Made by a program: the position numbers and the translations under genes. DNA of 64,000 nt from Coffea arabica. Its lineage: Eukaryota; Streptophyta; Magnoliopsida; Gentianales; Rubiaceae. Below the pieces are notes generated by a model. It was given only the letters and a program-made list of their open reading frames with translations, had not been told where the DNA came from and made no database searches. How positions within the stretch are numbered: position 1 is the stretch's first letter; every line of letters starts with the position of its first letter. Location: the NCBI RefSeq assembly GCF_036785885.1, contig NC_092310.1, forward strand, positions 5,642,001 to 5,706,000, in the 5' to 3' direction. Positions 1 through 12,258 of this stretch are shown here, in pieces.

Positions 1-1129
1 TATAGTTTCTTTAACTTACAAATGCTATTATAAAGAAGTACTACTTGAACAATAAACTGGCATGACAAGTAACAAATGGCATTCTTCAAGAATAAACCAG
101 GGGAAGACCATGGAGCTGTCAACAGAACAAAGAAACAAATGGAGAATATACGATTCAATGCAGCAAGTAATTAGAAATTAAATGAAAGCTACATGCTCAA
201 GTGATAGCAAGAATATACATGGGACATGGGCGGTTAGTCAATGGTATAATACTTTACCCAAGTGTTGTGCATAACGAGATGGCCATTAACAATTCATGAG
301 ACACAGTTTAGGATTTTTATGAACTTTGTCATTCCTCACAAACAATGAAACACTATCAATCAACTCAAATCAGAAACCATCGTATTCAGTAGCACAGTGA
401 TTGTTTTCTAAAGGTAATAAGTATATAGGTCATTAATTCATGTTTAGACAGGACCAGTTAATGAAGAACTCAATTGAAACCAGAACCCACCACCAAAAGC
501 AGATGGTTGAAATTGTACATTCAGTTCACAGTAGCAGTCTCCATTCGACCAGGCTCACCTGCTTGCAAGAGGTGAATACCTCCCCAAGTCATCACAGACC
601 CTGGATTTTTCACACCACCACCACACCCGAAAGCACACACTCTACCTAGAAATGTGCTTCTCAGAAACGGAGAAGGTGCTTGTCAGAAACGGAGAAGGTG
701 TACAAGAACATGTCTACCATGCAATGCAAAATTAGACACAAAATACTGAAATTACCTCAAACTATGGCTTGAATCCCTAACTTCTCGGTTTCCCCAAACT
801 TCAAGATTTGAATTCCACCCACCACCCAAGCTTTGAAACCCTAATTTCTGATTTCTTGCCACCAAGCCAATGCAACAGCCGAATTAGGGATTTTCCTGGT
901 GCGAGCTCAACAAAGTTACCCAAATGGGTGCGAGTTCGTGGACGGGTTTACCCAAATTGGTGGTGTGAGCTTGAAACAGAGAGAGAGGACAACGAGAGAG
1001 GGAGAAGATGTCTGAAATATTGGCGGTACTAATGACGCCAAAGTAAATTAGTCAAGCCTTTTGAATTTTTCAATTTGCCGCGCTACTAATGACGATTTTT
1101 GTGTGTTTGGGCAAAATTTTGTTAAAGCT
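1..1129. other. No gene recognised; possible CACTA 3' subterminal DNA
   Basis: Two short ORFs (440-649 and 808-1032, plus) match no family I know. A short duplication occurs near 657-700 (AGAAACGGAGAAGGTG twice). Two copies of TACTAATGACG (about 1027 and 1084) precede the AT-rich array, which is the kind of short motif repeat seen near CACTA ends, but there is no terminus here. Confidence 0.3.
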
Positions 1130-1760
1130 ATATAACAACTAAAAATTTGGTTAAAGTTATATACAATATAATATAATAACTAAAAATATAAAGGCTAAAA
1201 ATTTTGTTAAAGCTATATACAATATAATATAACAACTAAAAATTTGGTTAAAGTTATATACAATATAATATAACAACTAAAAATATAAAGGCTAAAAATT
1301 TTGTTAAAGCTATATACAATATAATATAACAACTAAAAATTTGGTTAAAGTTATATACAATATAATATAACAACTAAAAATATAAAGGCTAAAAATTTTG
1401 TTAAAGCTATATACAATACAATATAACAACTAAAAAATTTGTTAAAACTATATAACAACTAAAAATATAACAAATAAAAATTTGGTTAAAGCTATATACA
1501 ATATAATATAACAACTAAAAATATAAAGGCTAAAAATTTTGTTAAAGCTATATACAATACAATATAACAACTAAAAATTTGTTAAAGCTATATAACAACT
1601 AAAAATATAACAAATAAAAATTTGGTTAAAGTTATATACAATATAATATAACAACTAAAAATATAAAGGGTAAAAATTTTGTTAAAGCTATATACAATAT
1701 AATATAACAACTAAAAATTTTGTTAAAGCTATATAACAACTAAAAATATAAAAATAATTA
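1130..1760. repeat. AT-rich tandem array, about 97-bp period
   Basis: AATTTGGTTAAAGTTATATA recurs at 1144, 1241 and 1338, giving a 97-bp period, each unit alternating a TTTGGTTAAAG half with a TTTTGTTAAAGC half and an AATATAAAGGCT spacer. Later copies to about 1760 are rearranged. No coding potential. It may be an internal or subterminal repeat of the CACTA element. Confidence 0.8.
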
Positions 1761-1918
1761 AAAATTTTGAGAAGCTAACAAAAAACATTTTTTAATCAAA
1801 ATGTTTTCGGTACTCAATTTATTTTATGCTGCTAGCAGTTATGTACGGCTTGTAGTCTAACAAGCCATTAGAAGGATCGAATTAGTTTATGGAACAAGAA
1901 AATTAACTTGTGAATACA

Positions 1919-2235
1919 TGAACTTTCCACTGATAAACATTGGGATTAGAATTGATTGAACATATATATATATTCAATGTTTTCAATTCCAAAGCAATTG
2001 CCGTTCAACTTTGTGTTAATTAGAAGCTGTTAAACACTTACAAGATCTTAAAATTGAACTTTTCACTGATAAACCTTAGGCTTACACTTACAACGCATTG
2101 ATTGAACATATATATATACATATATATATATTCAATGTTTTCAATTCCAAAGCAATTGCCGTTCAACTTTGTGTCAATTAGAAGCTGTTAAACAATTACA
2201 AAGCATTGATTGAACATATATATATATATATATAT
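1919..2235. repeat. Three direct copies with (AT)n cores
   Basis: ATTGATTGAACATATATA begins copies at 1951, 2098 and 2205. The first two are followed by a shared stretch of about 80 bp (TTCAATGTTTTCAATTCC through GAAGCTGTTAAACA), and the TA runs differ in length. The third is truncated after the TA run. Confidence 0.75.
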
Positions 2236-2237
2236 TC

Positions 2238-2600
2238 AAAGTTGGGCGGTTAATCCAAAATTTCGACTAAACCGATTAAACTCGATCAAATATCAGTTAT
2301 GGAGTGGACATAATATGCAATAACAATCCAAGTTCGGAATGATCGGTTTGATCAGTTCGATCGTGTCTCTAGTCTTGTTTAATGGTTAATCCAAAAATTC
2401 AATTAAACTGAACAACCTTCAATCAAAGATTAGTTATGGAGGATACAGAATGTGCAATAACAACGTTTGATCAGTATGATCGGTTTGATCGATCCGATCA
2501 TGCTTGATTGGTTCGATCGTGCCTCCAGTCACTTTGATGGATAATCCAAAATTTCGACTAAACCGATTACATTCGATCAAAGATCAGTTGGACCAGAAAG
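2238..2600. repeat. Three degenerate copies of a GATC-rich unit, about 136-155 bp
   Basis: TAATCCAAAA starts copies at 2251, 2387 and 2542. Units contain clustered palindromes such as GATCGGTTTGATC and GATCGATCCGATC. No ORF. From 2601 to 3408 I see nothing but AT-rich single-copy-looking DNA. Confidence 0.65.
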
Positions 2601-3408
2601 CTCTATCGGAATTAACTTTTTGTATCGTTATTGGTTTAAAAAATAATTTTAGAAATTTATAGATTAAAGTTTCAAAATATTTCTATTGATAAAAAATTAG
2701 ACCTCGGTTATTGGGAAAAAGAATTGGCCATAATATAATGATTCACTAGATTAATATTATAGCTTACAATTAATGGAATTGCTTATAAAATAATGACCAG
2801 TATTTATCCAGCCCATTGGGCTCTTAAAACTAGTAATGGGTTCCTTGAAAAGTTGGGTTGTTTTATGTTTGGTCTGAATTGATTTGCAAAAATTGCATTA
2901 TATCTTCCACTCAAAAGTTTAAACAACAAAACAAAGAAATGATTATTCTTATTATCAAAAATAATAACCAAGACTAGAATTTAGGCCATGTATGGTGTAT
3001 GGCAGATGCTTGAATAAACACCATGAGTTGCAATTCCGTACGTTGCCAATTGTTCTCCCCAAATCATAGCCTCAGTTGCCAATTGTTCTCATGCCATTAA
3101 AAGAAAAATCATTCCAATACCATTTTTATGAATAAGACTGGTCCATGGGAGTATAAAAAATTTAAGCCTTGAAGAGGCAAACTAATACACAAGTTTTAAC
3201 TAATACCCCAGGAGTCGCCTGCTGGAATCATCTTCAGCACATTAAACCTCACAGTTTTTGACAGTGGCCTTCAAAACTAAGAATGTCGGTCATATTAGTA
3301 AAATACAAAAAAAAATGCAAAACCCATCGACAAAAGGAAATAAAGCCTCGGCCTAGCATTTGAAATAGAGAAGAATATGGCCAGTAAGCTTTAAAGCTAT
3401 AAAAGATT

Positions 3409-6400
3409 CTAAATCAGATTATATTGGGACAAATCAACTTCAATCCCAAGTCCATCCTCACGAACCCAACTAATTTCCTCATTTTCATTCTCAGCAACAG
3501 GATTGCCAACATCACTTTGCAAATATGTCTCAACATCCATGGTTGTGCCCATGTTATATCCAGCTCTTGCAGTGGTAGAGATAACCACTTGCCAATCCTT
3601 ATCAGTTGGATCTTCCACATATAAAACTTGTGATGCTTGTGAAGCGAGTATAAATGGCTCAACATGAGGCCTCACGTTTGCAAAATTGACTAAAGTAAAC
3701 CCATCAGCATCTTGTTTCATTCTCGAACCATTTGATATCCAATCACATTCGAATAACACCACCCGACGACCTCCGTAAATTACTTCAATCATATTTTTCA
3801 AGACGCCGAAGTAAACTAGTTCACTCAAAACTGGATTTTGATCCCTTATACTTGCAAAACTGGATGTTGTTGCATTGACTGTAACACCACTATTCTGCGT
3901 TTTTTCTTTTCTTCTCAACTTCGTTGGTGTGAAACCGAAATCCATTAACAACGTACCTATCATGTTGGATTCCAACAACATCTGGATCTTTAGCAAGGAA
4001 CCTCAAGTCTCTCAACACCGAAACATTTTGAGGAAGTTCTAACTTGTCAATCTGTAAAAAAAAAGGAAGATGAAACTATTTTTGAAGTCCTACAATTCAA
4101 ATTGTACTTAATATTCAGAATTTTACTTACATGTTCAGCAAACCAACAAGCAAAATTTTTGCTGTGCAAGCACTCTTTTAGGTGTTGTGGAACTTGAGGA
4201 TGTTCTTCTTCTATCAATCTACGATGTTGCCTAGAAGTACATGAGTCAATATTGTAATCATACATTCAATTCTACAATAAAATTTTAATGCATCAAGTTG
4301 TAGTTGAACTTACTCTATGTAAGGTGTGATAGCATCACAGTTAAATAAAATATACTGATGTGCTTTACTCAAGATATGAGCATCAAAGACTGTTGGCTTG
4401 CCCCTCCCCAAAGGATGTCCTGATTCACAGAATATATCTAAACCATCTTCAATTTCCTTATGTATTTCTTCATTTCTATTTGGACGATTGAATTTTGTCT
4501 CAACATAGTCCGCAAGATACAATGAACAAAAGTTAATGCATTCTTCTACCAAGTAGCCTTGAGCAATCGAACCTTCAGGCCTACTTTTATTTCGAACATA
4601 AGATTTTAATGTTCCTAAGTACCTAAAGTATCATCATTCCAAACTCTCTAATTAGTTCCACAAATCAAAGAAAGCAAAATCGAGTGATAAACATTTAAGA
4701 CATAATGAGAATTACAAGCAGTACCTCTCAACGAGATACATCCAATGATAATGCACCGGGCCACCTAATTTCACTTCAGTTGCCAAATGAACAACTAAAT
4801 GCACCATGACATCGAAGAAGGTTGGTGGGAAGCATTTCTCAAGATCGCAGAGTATAACGGCAATTTCACTTTCCAAACGAACCACATCTTGAGTACAAAT
4901 AACTTTAGAACAAAGCTGCCTGAAGTATCTACTCAATCGAATCAAAGGATAGCGCACTGATTTTGGCAAAGTCTTTCTCAAAGCTATAGGCATCAATTGC
5001 CGCATTAGGGTATGATTATCATGACTTTTAAGCCCCGAAATTCTTGGTGGTTTTACTCGAACGCATCTTGAGACGTTAGCTACATAACCATCTGAAACTT
5101 TCACCTTTTTTAGCACATTGCAAAACATAGTTTTCTGTTTTTTATCCATTGCAAAGAAAGATGGAGGTAAGTACACATTTCCAGGTTCTGTCTCAATGGA
5201 ATGCAGCTCTTTTCTTATTCCCATTTCTCTCAAATCACAGCGAGAATTATAATGGTCCTTTGCTTTATCCTCAATATCCAGCAATGTCCCCCAAATGTTT
5301 TCACAAACATTTTTCTCAATGTGCATGAAGTCAAGATTGTGTCTTAAGACATTATCTTTCCAATATGGCAAGTCAAAGAAAATATTCCTCTTTTTCCAAT
5401 TAAAAGGCAGATTCGGATTACCTTTCACAAGTTTTTCAAATTTAATTTGCAAGTCTCCCAATTCACTCACAATCATATCCCCAGTTTGCAAAGGTGGTTG
5501 CTTTCCATATTCTTCGGTGCCATCAAAGAATTGGACTTGCTTTCTAAATTTATATTTACTATCTAAGAATCTTCGATGACCCATATAGCAATATTTGAAA
5601 CTATGAGTCAACCGTCGTGCATAAGTGAACTTGTGACAAACAGGACAAGCATATTCACCTTTAGTGCTCCACCCAGATAACATTGTATATCCAGGAAAAT
5701 CACTAATGGTCCACAATAGAGCCGCATGCAGTTGTAAATTTTCTTTTTGGGATGCATCATAAGTTTGAATGCCAAAATCCCACAATTCGGTTAGTTCTTT
5801 AACTAGAGGCTGTAGATAAACATCAATATTATTCCCAGGAGAGGATGGTCCGGGTATTAACAAGGATAACATGAAATACGGTTGCTTCATGCACATCCAC
5901 GGAGGTAAGTTATATGGTATTAAAACCACAGGCCAAGTACTGTGTGTAGAACTCATGTTGTTAAATAGATTAAACCCGTCAGATGCCAACCCAATCTAAC
6001 ATTTCGACAATCCTGAACAAATTTTGGATGTAGATGGTCAAAAGTTTGCCAAGCTGGAGAATCAGCTAGATTAAACCCGTCAGATGCCAACCCCAATCTA
6101 ACATTTCGACAATCCTTAGCAAATTCTGGATGTAGATGGTCAAAAGTTTGCCAAGCTGGAGAATCAGCTGGATGTCTCATACAACCATCTTTTGTACGTT
6201 TTTCCTCATGCCATCTCATTTGAGATGCAATTTTAGAAGACATAAATAGTCTTTGTAATCCAGGTTTTAAGGGAAAATGCCACAACAATTTTTGAGGAAT
6301 TTTCCTTTTTTCCCTAGTTGGATCATTTTCTGAAACAACCCACCTAAGCTCGTTACATGTTTCACATGAAGTTCTTTTTTCAGCACTACCCCAATAAACA

Positions 6401-7056
6401 GAACAATCATTAGGACATGCATCGATCTTTTCATAACCCAATCCCAATGTATTCGTCAATTTCTCAGCCTCATAGTAAGAAGAAGGCAAATTAGTCATGG
6501 CCTCCGGAAATGCTTCTCTCAACAGCTCAACAATCATATTAAAAATCTTGTTACTCATCTTACCAAGGCATTTTAGGTGAAGCAAACGAATAATGAAAGA
6601 CAACTTCGAGAAATTTTTGCAACCATTGTACAAATCCTGTTGAAAATCATCAATCAATTTGTAAAATTTTTCAGCCTCTGAAACAGGAATGTCCCCTTCT
6701 CTATTCAATTCATTTGTTCCATGTGGTATCCCAAATACATCATGGACCAAGTCTTGCATGTCATTAGTCCCATTTGAAACCCCAATTGATGTATTTTTAG
6801 AATTAGATGTGGCTTCATTGTAGTTTGAAAGTTCTCCATGTGCTATCCAATTATTATAACCCTTGATAAATCCTACCACTTTCAAATGATCATGTGCTTC
6901 CATTTTAGTCACACAAACACCCATGCCGCAATCTTTGCAAGGACACAAAATCATTCCGTCACAACTTGATCTAGAAATTGCGAAGTTTAGAAACATTTGA
7001 AGTCCTGTCTCGTACTTTTCACTTGTTCTTGGAAAATCCATCCAACTTTTATCCAT
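3409..7056 (-). pseudogene. TNP2-like CACTA transposase, intron-containing, frameshifted
   Basis: This would be the transposase that binds and cuts CACTA ends in the nucleus. I start at the ATG at 7056 (MDKSWMDFPRTS), the usual start of the transposase-associated domain, which has a Cys cluster (CPCKDCGMGVC). A Transposase_21 region follows (ending in GYTMLSGWSTKGEYACPVC, about 5.6-5.9 kb), then a DUF4218-type region (YFRQLCSKV, FPPTFFDVMVHL), and a DUF4216-type C-terminus (3409-3990). Three GT-AG introns keep the frame: 4623-4724, 4231-4313 and 4052-4130. Two lesions break it: a 101/102-bp internal tandem duplication (5966-6168) whose gene-3' copy lacks one base, and an extra T in the run at 3900-3905 that shifts the DUF4216 part. 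Family membership is firm; activity is unlikely. Confidence 0.88.
5966..6168 (-). repeat. Tandem duplication inside the transposase gene
   Basis: Copies at 5966-6066 and 6067-6168 both encode DSPAWQTFDHLHP and CRNVRLG. One has CCCC and the other CCC after GATGCCAA, so the copies are in different frames at their ends. This adds about 34 residues and truncates the first reading frame near 5953. Confidence 0.9.
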
Positions 7057-9161
7057 ACTTTTAATATAAATAAATGTCCTCCAATGAGCTTCCAACAGCC
7101 TACTTTTTAAACTCAGGTCGTGGCTTACAAGTCCCTAATTTCAAGTTCAAGAATTTATAGTCTACTAAATCAAGCAGCTAGCAAATAAAGGAAATCAACA
7201 AAATGCAAAATTTCTCAACAATCAGTAAAAACAGAATTTGCAAGCTCTTTGGAAGCTATTTTATTTACCTAATAACAGAACAAAGCTCTTTGTACCAACT
7301 CCTGCGCTCGCGTCTTCGCAAAATTCCTAAGGTCAATCTGAAATGTCAACGGATAAACAAACACATGAGCGTGAAGACGAAAGGTGAAATTCAAGAATTT
7401 TACTAAATTTCCATCAAAGTATACATACATCTCTGGTGTGTAGTGATTAATTTTATAAGTCATCTCTTTAGAAAGGCATGCAACTGATGGCATAGGTAAT
7501 TGAAAAAAACGAATGACAGAAAAGTCCCCTAGCTTCTAATCCTGCCCATGAAGATCCTTATGAACATGTCAAAAAACTTCAACCCAAGTGCATCCATGTC
7601 TCTGTCTTATTAATCTAAAAGTCACCTTTTTTGGGCTCAAAATTTGCACTATAATAGACTGATCAAGTGCAGAAGACAATTAGTACAACTGTTATACTAT
7701 ATATTTCAAGCAACTCGCGTACTGATTACACATACAATTTAAAACAGAAAAAAGCTATAAAGATGCAAGTATTACATAGAATTTAACATAGAAAAAAGTA
7801 ATAGTCATATAAGTGATAGCGTTGGGTGAAATATGCACTTAGCCGGAGGACCACCTTTGTGGCAAAGCCAAAAGGCAGCAAAGGTCACCTCTACAACACT
7901 AATATCTTTTTTGTCACTTCTGTATCTATTGACTGATCATTACTGGCAAATTAGCAAATGTATAATGATCAAGATTTTGTACATGTTATTAACCTAGCTA
8001 CCTTGGATTCATTGTGCTAATAATTCCAGATTAGTTCATAGTTTTCTATTAAACTTCTTAAAATGCTAAAGGCACGAGTCAGATTTTGCTCTGAAAGTAC
8101 TCTTAGCATGAGGAAATGCCAAGTTATCTAATCATCTAACCAAAAACCTAAGTCTTCTGAAATGAAAGTGCAGTGTAGTCATAGAGGTACCATCATTTTT
8201 TAATAGAATGCCGGGCCACCCTTAAAAAGATGAAAACTTTGGGGACCAGGGCAAGTGGAAGCAATGGGAGGGCATGCATTCAGTAGTTGATGAGGATATC
8301 TTAATAGATTTTATATACGACAATGATTACTTTCTGATAAACCAACAAATGCAGCACACATCCTTTTTTTCTTCTTCAGAATCCACCAATGCACTCTCCA
8401 CATATCCTTACCGGAAATACCATTCTCTAAATGGAATTGGTTGGTTTTGCTAATTAAGATTAAAAAAATGAGAGGTGCATAGCTGCATATACCGACCCTG
8501 AAAAATGGTAGCTTCCACTAACAGTTTGTTACAGTTGCAATGTAGTATAAATCTGATTTCATTCAACTGATGGATTCTGCAACATTCTTAGCTAACATTA
8601 AAGGAGATTCACAGAAAAAAATAAAAAACAGGGAGGAATTGACATTTTATCGAACAGGATTTGGGCAACAGAGCTTCATTGTGTTTACCACTTCGATTTT
8701 GGAACAACATATGCGCGCCTGAGGTATCTTCCAACTTTTCCAATGTACAGCTCCGATCTTCTAATTTTACTCCCTGCCTGCCCTTCCAGATGTCTTAGCC
8801 GATGGATTTAAAGTTGAGGCCCGTAAAGATGAAAATGGTTGTATGTGAAGAGGTGAGAGAGATGAGAAGAATAAAATTTTCACCAAATCCTTTTGCCGGC
8901 AAAATGAAACTTCAGAGTACTTTACCAAGTGTTTTGGAGCCAAAATAAACGATGTCGTTTTCTTTCTTTTTTTTTTCATCTCACATTTTTTCGAGTGTCA
9001 TGATAGGTAGTCTAAAGGCACAATATTACTTTTATATCATGCTAAAATAAAAAAATTATAGTACATATTATTGAGTTTATTAATAAGTGTCATGATACGT
9101 TTGCTATAACAACACAAACCAACAAGTGTCCTTATAGACATGTCAGGAAAGGCCATTTTTG
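7057..9161. other. CACTA 5' non-coding region
   Basis: No recognisable gene. AGTGTCATGATA-like motifs recur near 8995 and 9088, just inside the terminus, as expected for subterminal repeats. AAACGATGTCGTTTT (about 8947) is an imperfect palindrome similar to one in the second CACTA element (about 28006). A 70-codon minus ORF at 8767-8979 resembles nothing known to me. Confidence 0.45.
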
Positions 9162-9169
9162 TTGTAGTG

Positions 9170-9969
9170 GCATCTTGCTTTTTGTGCCCAATACAGCTCC
9201 TCTTGTTTGTAAGCCTGACTTAGCTTCAGTTTCAAATCAGCAATAAGCCCCTTGTTCTTTTCATACTCACCATTCTTGGCTGCCAGGATCTGCTACTTTA
9301 AAGACTTGATCTCTTTCCCAAAATTGGTCTTATTCTCCTTACTCCATTCTATCAGAGTTGTTTTACAACTCTTTACCTTCCTTGTCAATCTGAACATTTT
9401 TTTTCTTTTTTAGGGTTCATCCCAGGCTCTGCTGATTAGTTCCTGGATGTGCTAGTTTTGAGCCCATCTTTTATCAAAATAAAACCTTCCTCCTGCCTTC
9501 CTTCTCCTTGGCATTGTGTCTATCATAATCATACTATGGTCAGATGCCTCTTTTTCTATATGCATGCACTTTGTTGTTTCGAACTTTTGACACCATTCCT
9601 GATTTGCTAGAACTCTATCTAGTCTTTGTCTTATCTCGTAACCATCCCAATGTGAACTCCAAGTCCAAGGCTTTCCTTCATATCCTATATCTACTAGATT
9701 ATTCCCATTACCTAGCCACCTAAAATCAGCAAAGCTGCTCTCAGGTCTTTGTCTTTCCCCCCCACTTCTCCCCATTTGATAGGATATCATTAAAAGCTCC
9801 TGCTCTGATCCATTTCTCACCCCATTTGTTCATTTTACTCTCTAACTCTCTCCACTGCATTCTTCGTTTTCCATTATCCGTACTGGCATATATTCCAATA
9901 AAATTTCATTCACATCTTGCCTCTATATCCAGAATACGAGCAACAATGTAGAAACTAGAAAGCTCAATT
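9170..9969 (-). pseudogene. LINE ORF2, endonuclease C-terminal half and linker
   Basis: The fragment reads FIGIYAS, then RAGAFNDILSNGEKWGG where GDFN is usual in the endonuclease family, then WSSHWDGYEIRQRLDRVLAN and EASDHSMIMI (the conserved SDH motif). A linker ends in QEELYWAQKARC, the usual lead-in to the reverse transcriptase, where the CACTA element begins. At least two frame changes are visible. The catalytic Asp-to-Ala change and the frameshifts argue against activity. Confidence 0.85.
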
Positions 9970-11483
9970 TGACAGGTGTCGTGCCTGTGCAATAATAATA
10001 AAAACCTAACTACTATCAAAAGCAGTCAATAATCAATTTCAGGTACTGGAGCAGAGACTCTAGATGTGCAATGGGTTACTTGATTCACCTTGGTTCCGAA
10101 GAGTGTGCTTAATCCGATATACCATAATTGACTAATTGACGAAATTATAACTAGTAGATAGTGGCAAGTAGGGTCGTCTTCTCAGGTATTGGGGAAAAGT
10201 TCATTTCTTTTTAAGCCAAGACAAACGAGGGTTTTGAGAATTAGATGCTAAAGAATCACTAACTAAACAAATTAAATGCGAAAAATAATTAATTAAGAGA
10301 AATAATTGGAGAAGCTCTAGCCAAGGGTATACTTCAGAAATGGTTCATGCAACTGATCATCGATTCAAATATAATTCCAACAATTATTAATAGATTGGTT
10401 ATAACTGTCATACACGCGATAAACAACCAGTCTTTCCTTACTTTTTCGATAGTCAAGGTACGACCGTTAACTATTTCTCTAACCTAGAAATAACCCTAGG
10501 TAAGAATATAGAATTTAATTTCTGGATTGCATTAAGAACTAGAAAAATCCAATCTTAACTAACAAACACGCTATGAGGGTTTGTTTAAATTAGATCGTAT
10601 GTTTTCCTGATATAAATCCAATTATGCCAGTTGCTACCGGGATGGAAGTAATCGAACAATTATGGATTCAACTACCCCCAATTAGCAAATTAACTACGTG
10701 AATAATTAAATAATGTGCACTATTCAATCATACACAATAGCTATGACACTTAAAGGCAGAAAGCATACAAATACTAATAAATGAAGGAAATAGTTAAAAC
10801 AATTTAGATCTCACAGTTATTGTTGAACCAAATCTTCAATTGTCTCCTTGACTAGAAGTGGGTGATTAGTTCATCCTCATTGAGAGTAACACACGCAATT
10901 CCACTGAAGGAAATTGCATCAATGTTTGACAATAGAAGAACTACTCAGAGGAGAAGAGAGCCAAGTGGCTGCCGTCCTCTCCTTTTCTTATTCCTTGGCC
11001 GAGTAGTAATCACGCGGAATCCGGCTTTTGCTCTTCCTATTTTCTAGCTTTCTAAAACACATCGAACTTTCTCCCTCACAATCCGTAGTAATTGGCTCCA
11101 AAAAAAATCTCCTACTATAGGAAAACTAACTTCCTAAAAGATAGGTACTTAAACGCTTAAAAGTCTCCTAAACCAACCCAATTACTAATTAGAAACTTGG
11201 CAGATAATATCATATTCCGGCTATGATGACGACTCCCACTTGGATTAGGATATTGCCCTGCATAGAATTCCGTGCACTTCGGACTTGATTGATGTCTTCT
11301 CACGTGTCCACACCTACTTGGAGGAAAATCTTCTAAAAACTGCTATTTCTGCACTTCCCTTCTCTAATTGGCTAAACATCCCCTAAACATAAAATTCAAA
11401 CAAAATATGTCCATTAATACAATATCCAATCTAATAAGAAAAGGAAATTATAACAAAATTAATGCTAAATTGGCGTTCTATCA
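9970..11483 (-). mobile_element. Solo-LTR-like insertion (1514 bp) inside the LINE
   Basis: On the minus strand it runs from TGATAGAACGCC to GCACGACACCTGTCA, so it has TG...CA ends. It contains no ORF of note. The flanks are GACTG (11484-11488, minus) and AATTG (9965-9969, minus), which I read as a 5-bp target duplication that has since changed by two transitions. Removing the element plus one copy rejoins the LINE frame (IET followed by ELSS). Size and ends fit a gypsy solo LTR; the lineage is not certain. Confidence 0.65.
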
Positions 11484-11724
11484 CAGTCTCTATTATCTTG
11501 ATAGTGTTTCCAAAACAATGCTAACCCTCCAGATTTGCCTACTGAGTCTACTATGCACTTTCGTCAAAATTTAACTTCTTTTTTACATTTTCCATAAACT
11601 TTTTTTGATTTTTTGTTTCACACAGAAATAAAACTCCAGGGGAGTGAAGATGTATTACCTCCTTGAGTTGGGGAACTGTCAAGGGGCTCCCTGCACCTCG
11701 ACGGTTCCACACCCCAACCTTCAT
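11484..11724 (-). pseudogene. LINE ORF2, N-terminal endonuclease fragment
   Basis: The ATG at 11724 opens MKVGVWNRRGAGSPLTVPQL, the typical start of plant L1 ORF2 (catalytic-site WN.RG). It runs on to LFLCETKN and a GGLALFWK block, with a stop and frameshifts in between (ESA then TAG near 11570). The frame near the insertion reads TIKIIET and is continued on the other side of the solo LTR by ELSSFYIVARI. Confidence 0.82.
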
Positions 11725-12258
11725 TAATATTTTGGAAGCCCGTCAGGGATTGCGTCCGTCAGCCTTAGCAATGTTTCAAGGTTTACCTCCTTTTTTAGTA
11801 GCTTTGTCCTTCCCTGTTCACACTGAACTCCTTTTGTTTCACACTTATCTTTGTAGAGGTTCTCTTCTCGCTCTTGTGTTTCCTTTGAGTATTCTAGTTT
11901 TCCTTCCCATTCCAGCATTTTCATTATGTACCACATCCTATCCTATCTCTTGTCCTTCCCTTCTGTTCTACTCTCATCTTCCTTATTTCCTCTTAGTGGA
12001 CTCTCCAGCACTTTCCTTTTCTCCCCTTCATTCTCATCTATCCACATTTTCTCACCTTTATCAATTTCCTTTACCCCTTTTCTATCCTTTGGGTATGTGT
12101 TAGAAGGGATTTGCATATGATCTTCCATTCCCTATCCATCCTCCTTTCCATTTTCCTTTTCCCCCATATTTTCTTTCTGTACCATTTTCCTCCCTTCATC
12201 CATTTGCTCCTTGTTATCTCCTTTCATTATTCCATTTTGTCCTTTTTCCTGCATGCCC

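Larger units (their letters stand above)
1..9169 (-). mobile_element. CACTA (En/Spm) DNA transposon, 5' end and transposase; other end off the window
   Basis: On the minus strand the element begins at 9169 with CACTACAACAAAAATGG, the standard CACTA terminus, and carries a TNP2-type transposase gene at 3409-7056. It interrupts LINE ORF2, whose reading stops exactly at the CACTA end. No matching opposite terminus and no LINE continuation are visible down to base 1, so I infer that the element runs off the left edge and is at least 9.1 kb, in the range of autonomous CACTA elements. The expected 3-bp target duplication copy on this side is gca (9170-9172); its partner is not in the window. The 1-3.4 kb part is assigned to the element only by this inference. 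The transposase is broken, so this copy should not be autonomous. Confidence 0.7.

Noticed and set aside
1027..1095. TACTAATGACG pair as the missing CACTA terminus
   Set aside because: No CACTA sequence or gca duplication is present, and no LINE sequence follows.
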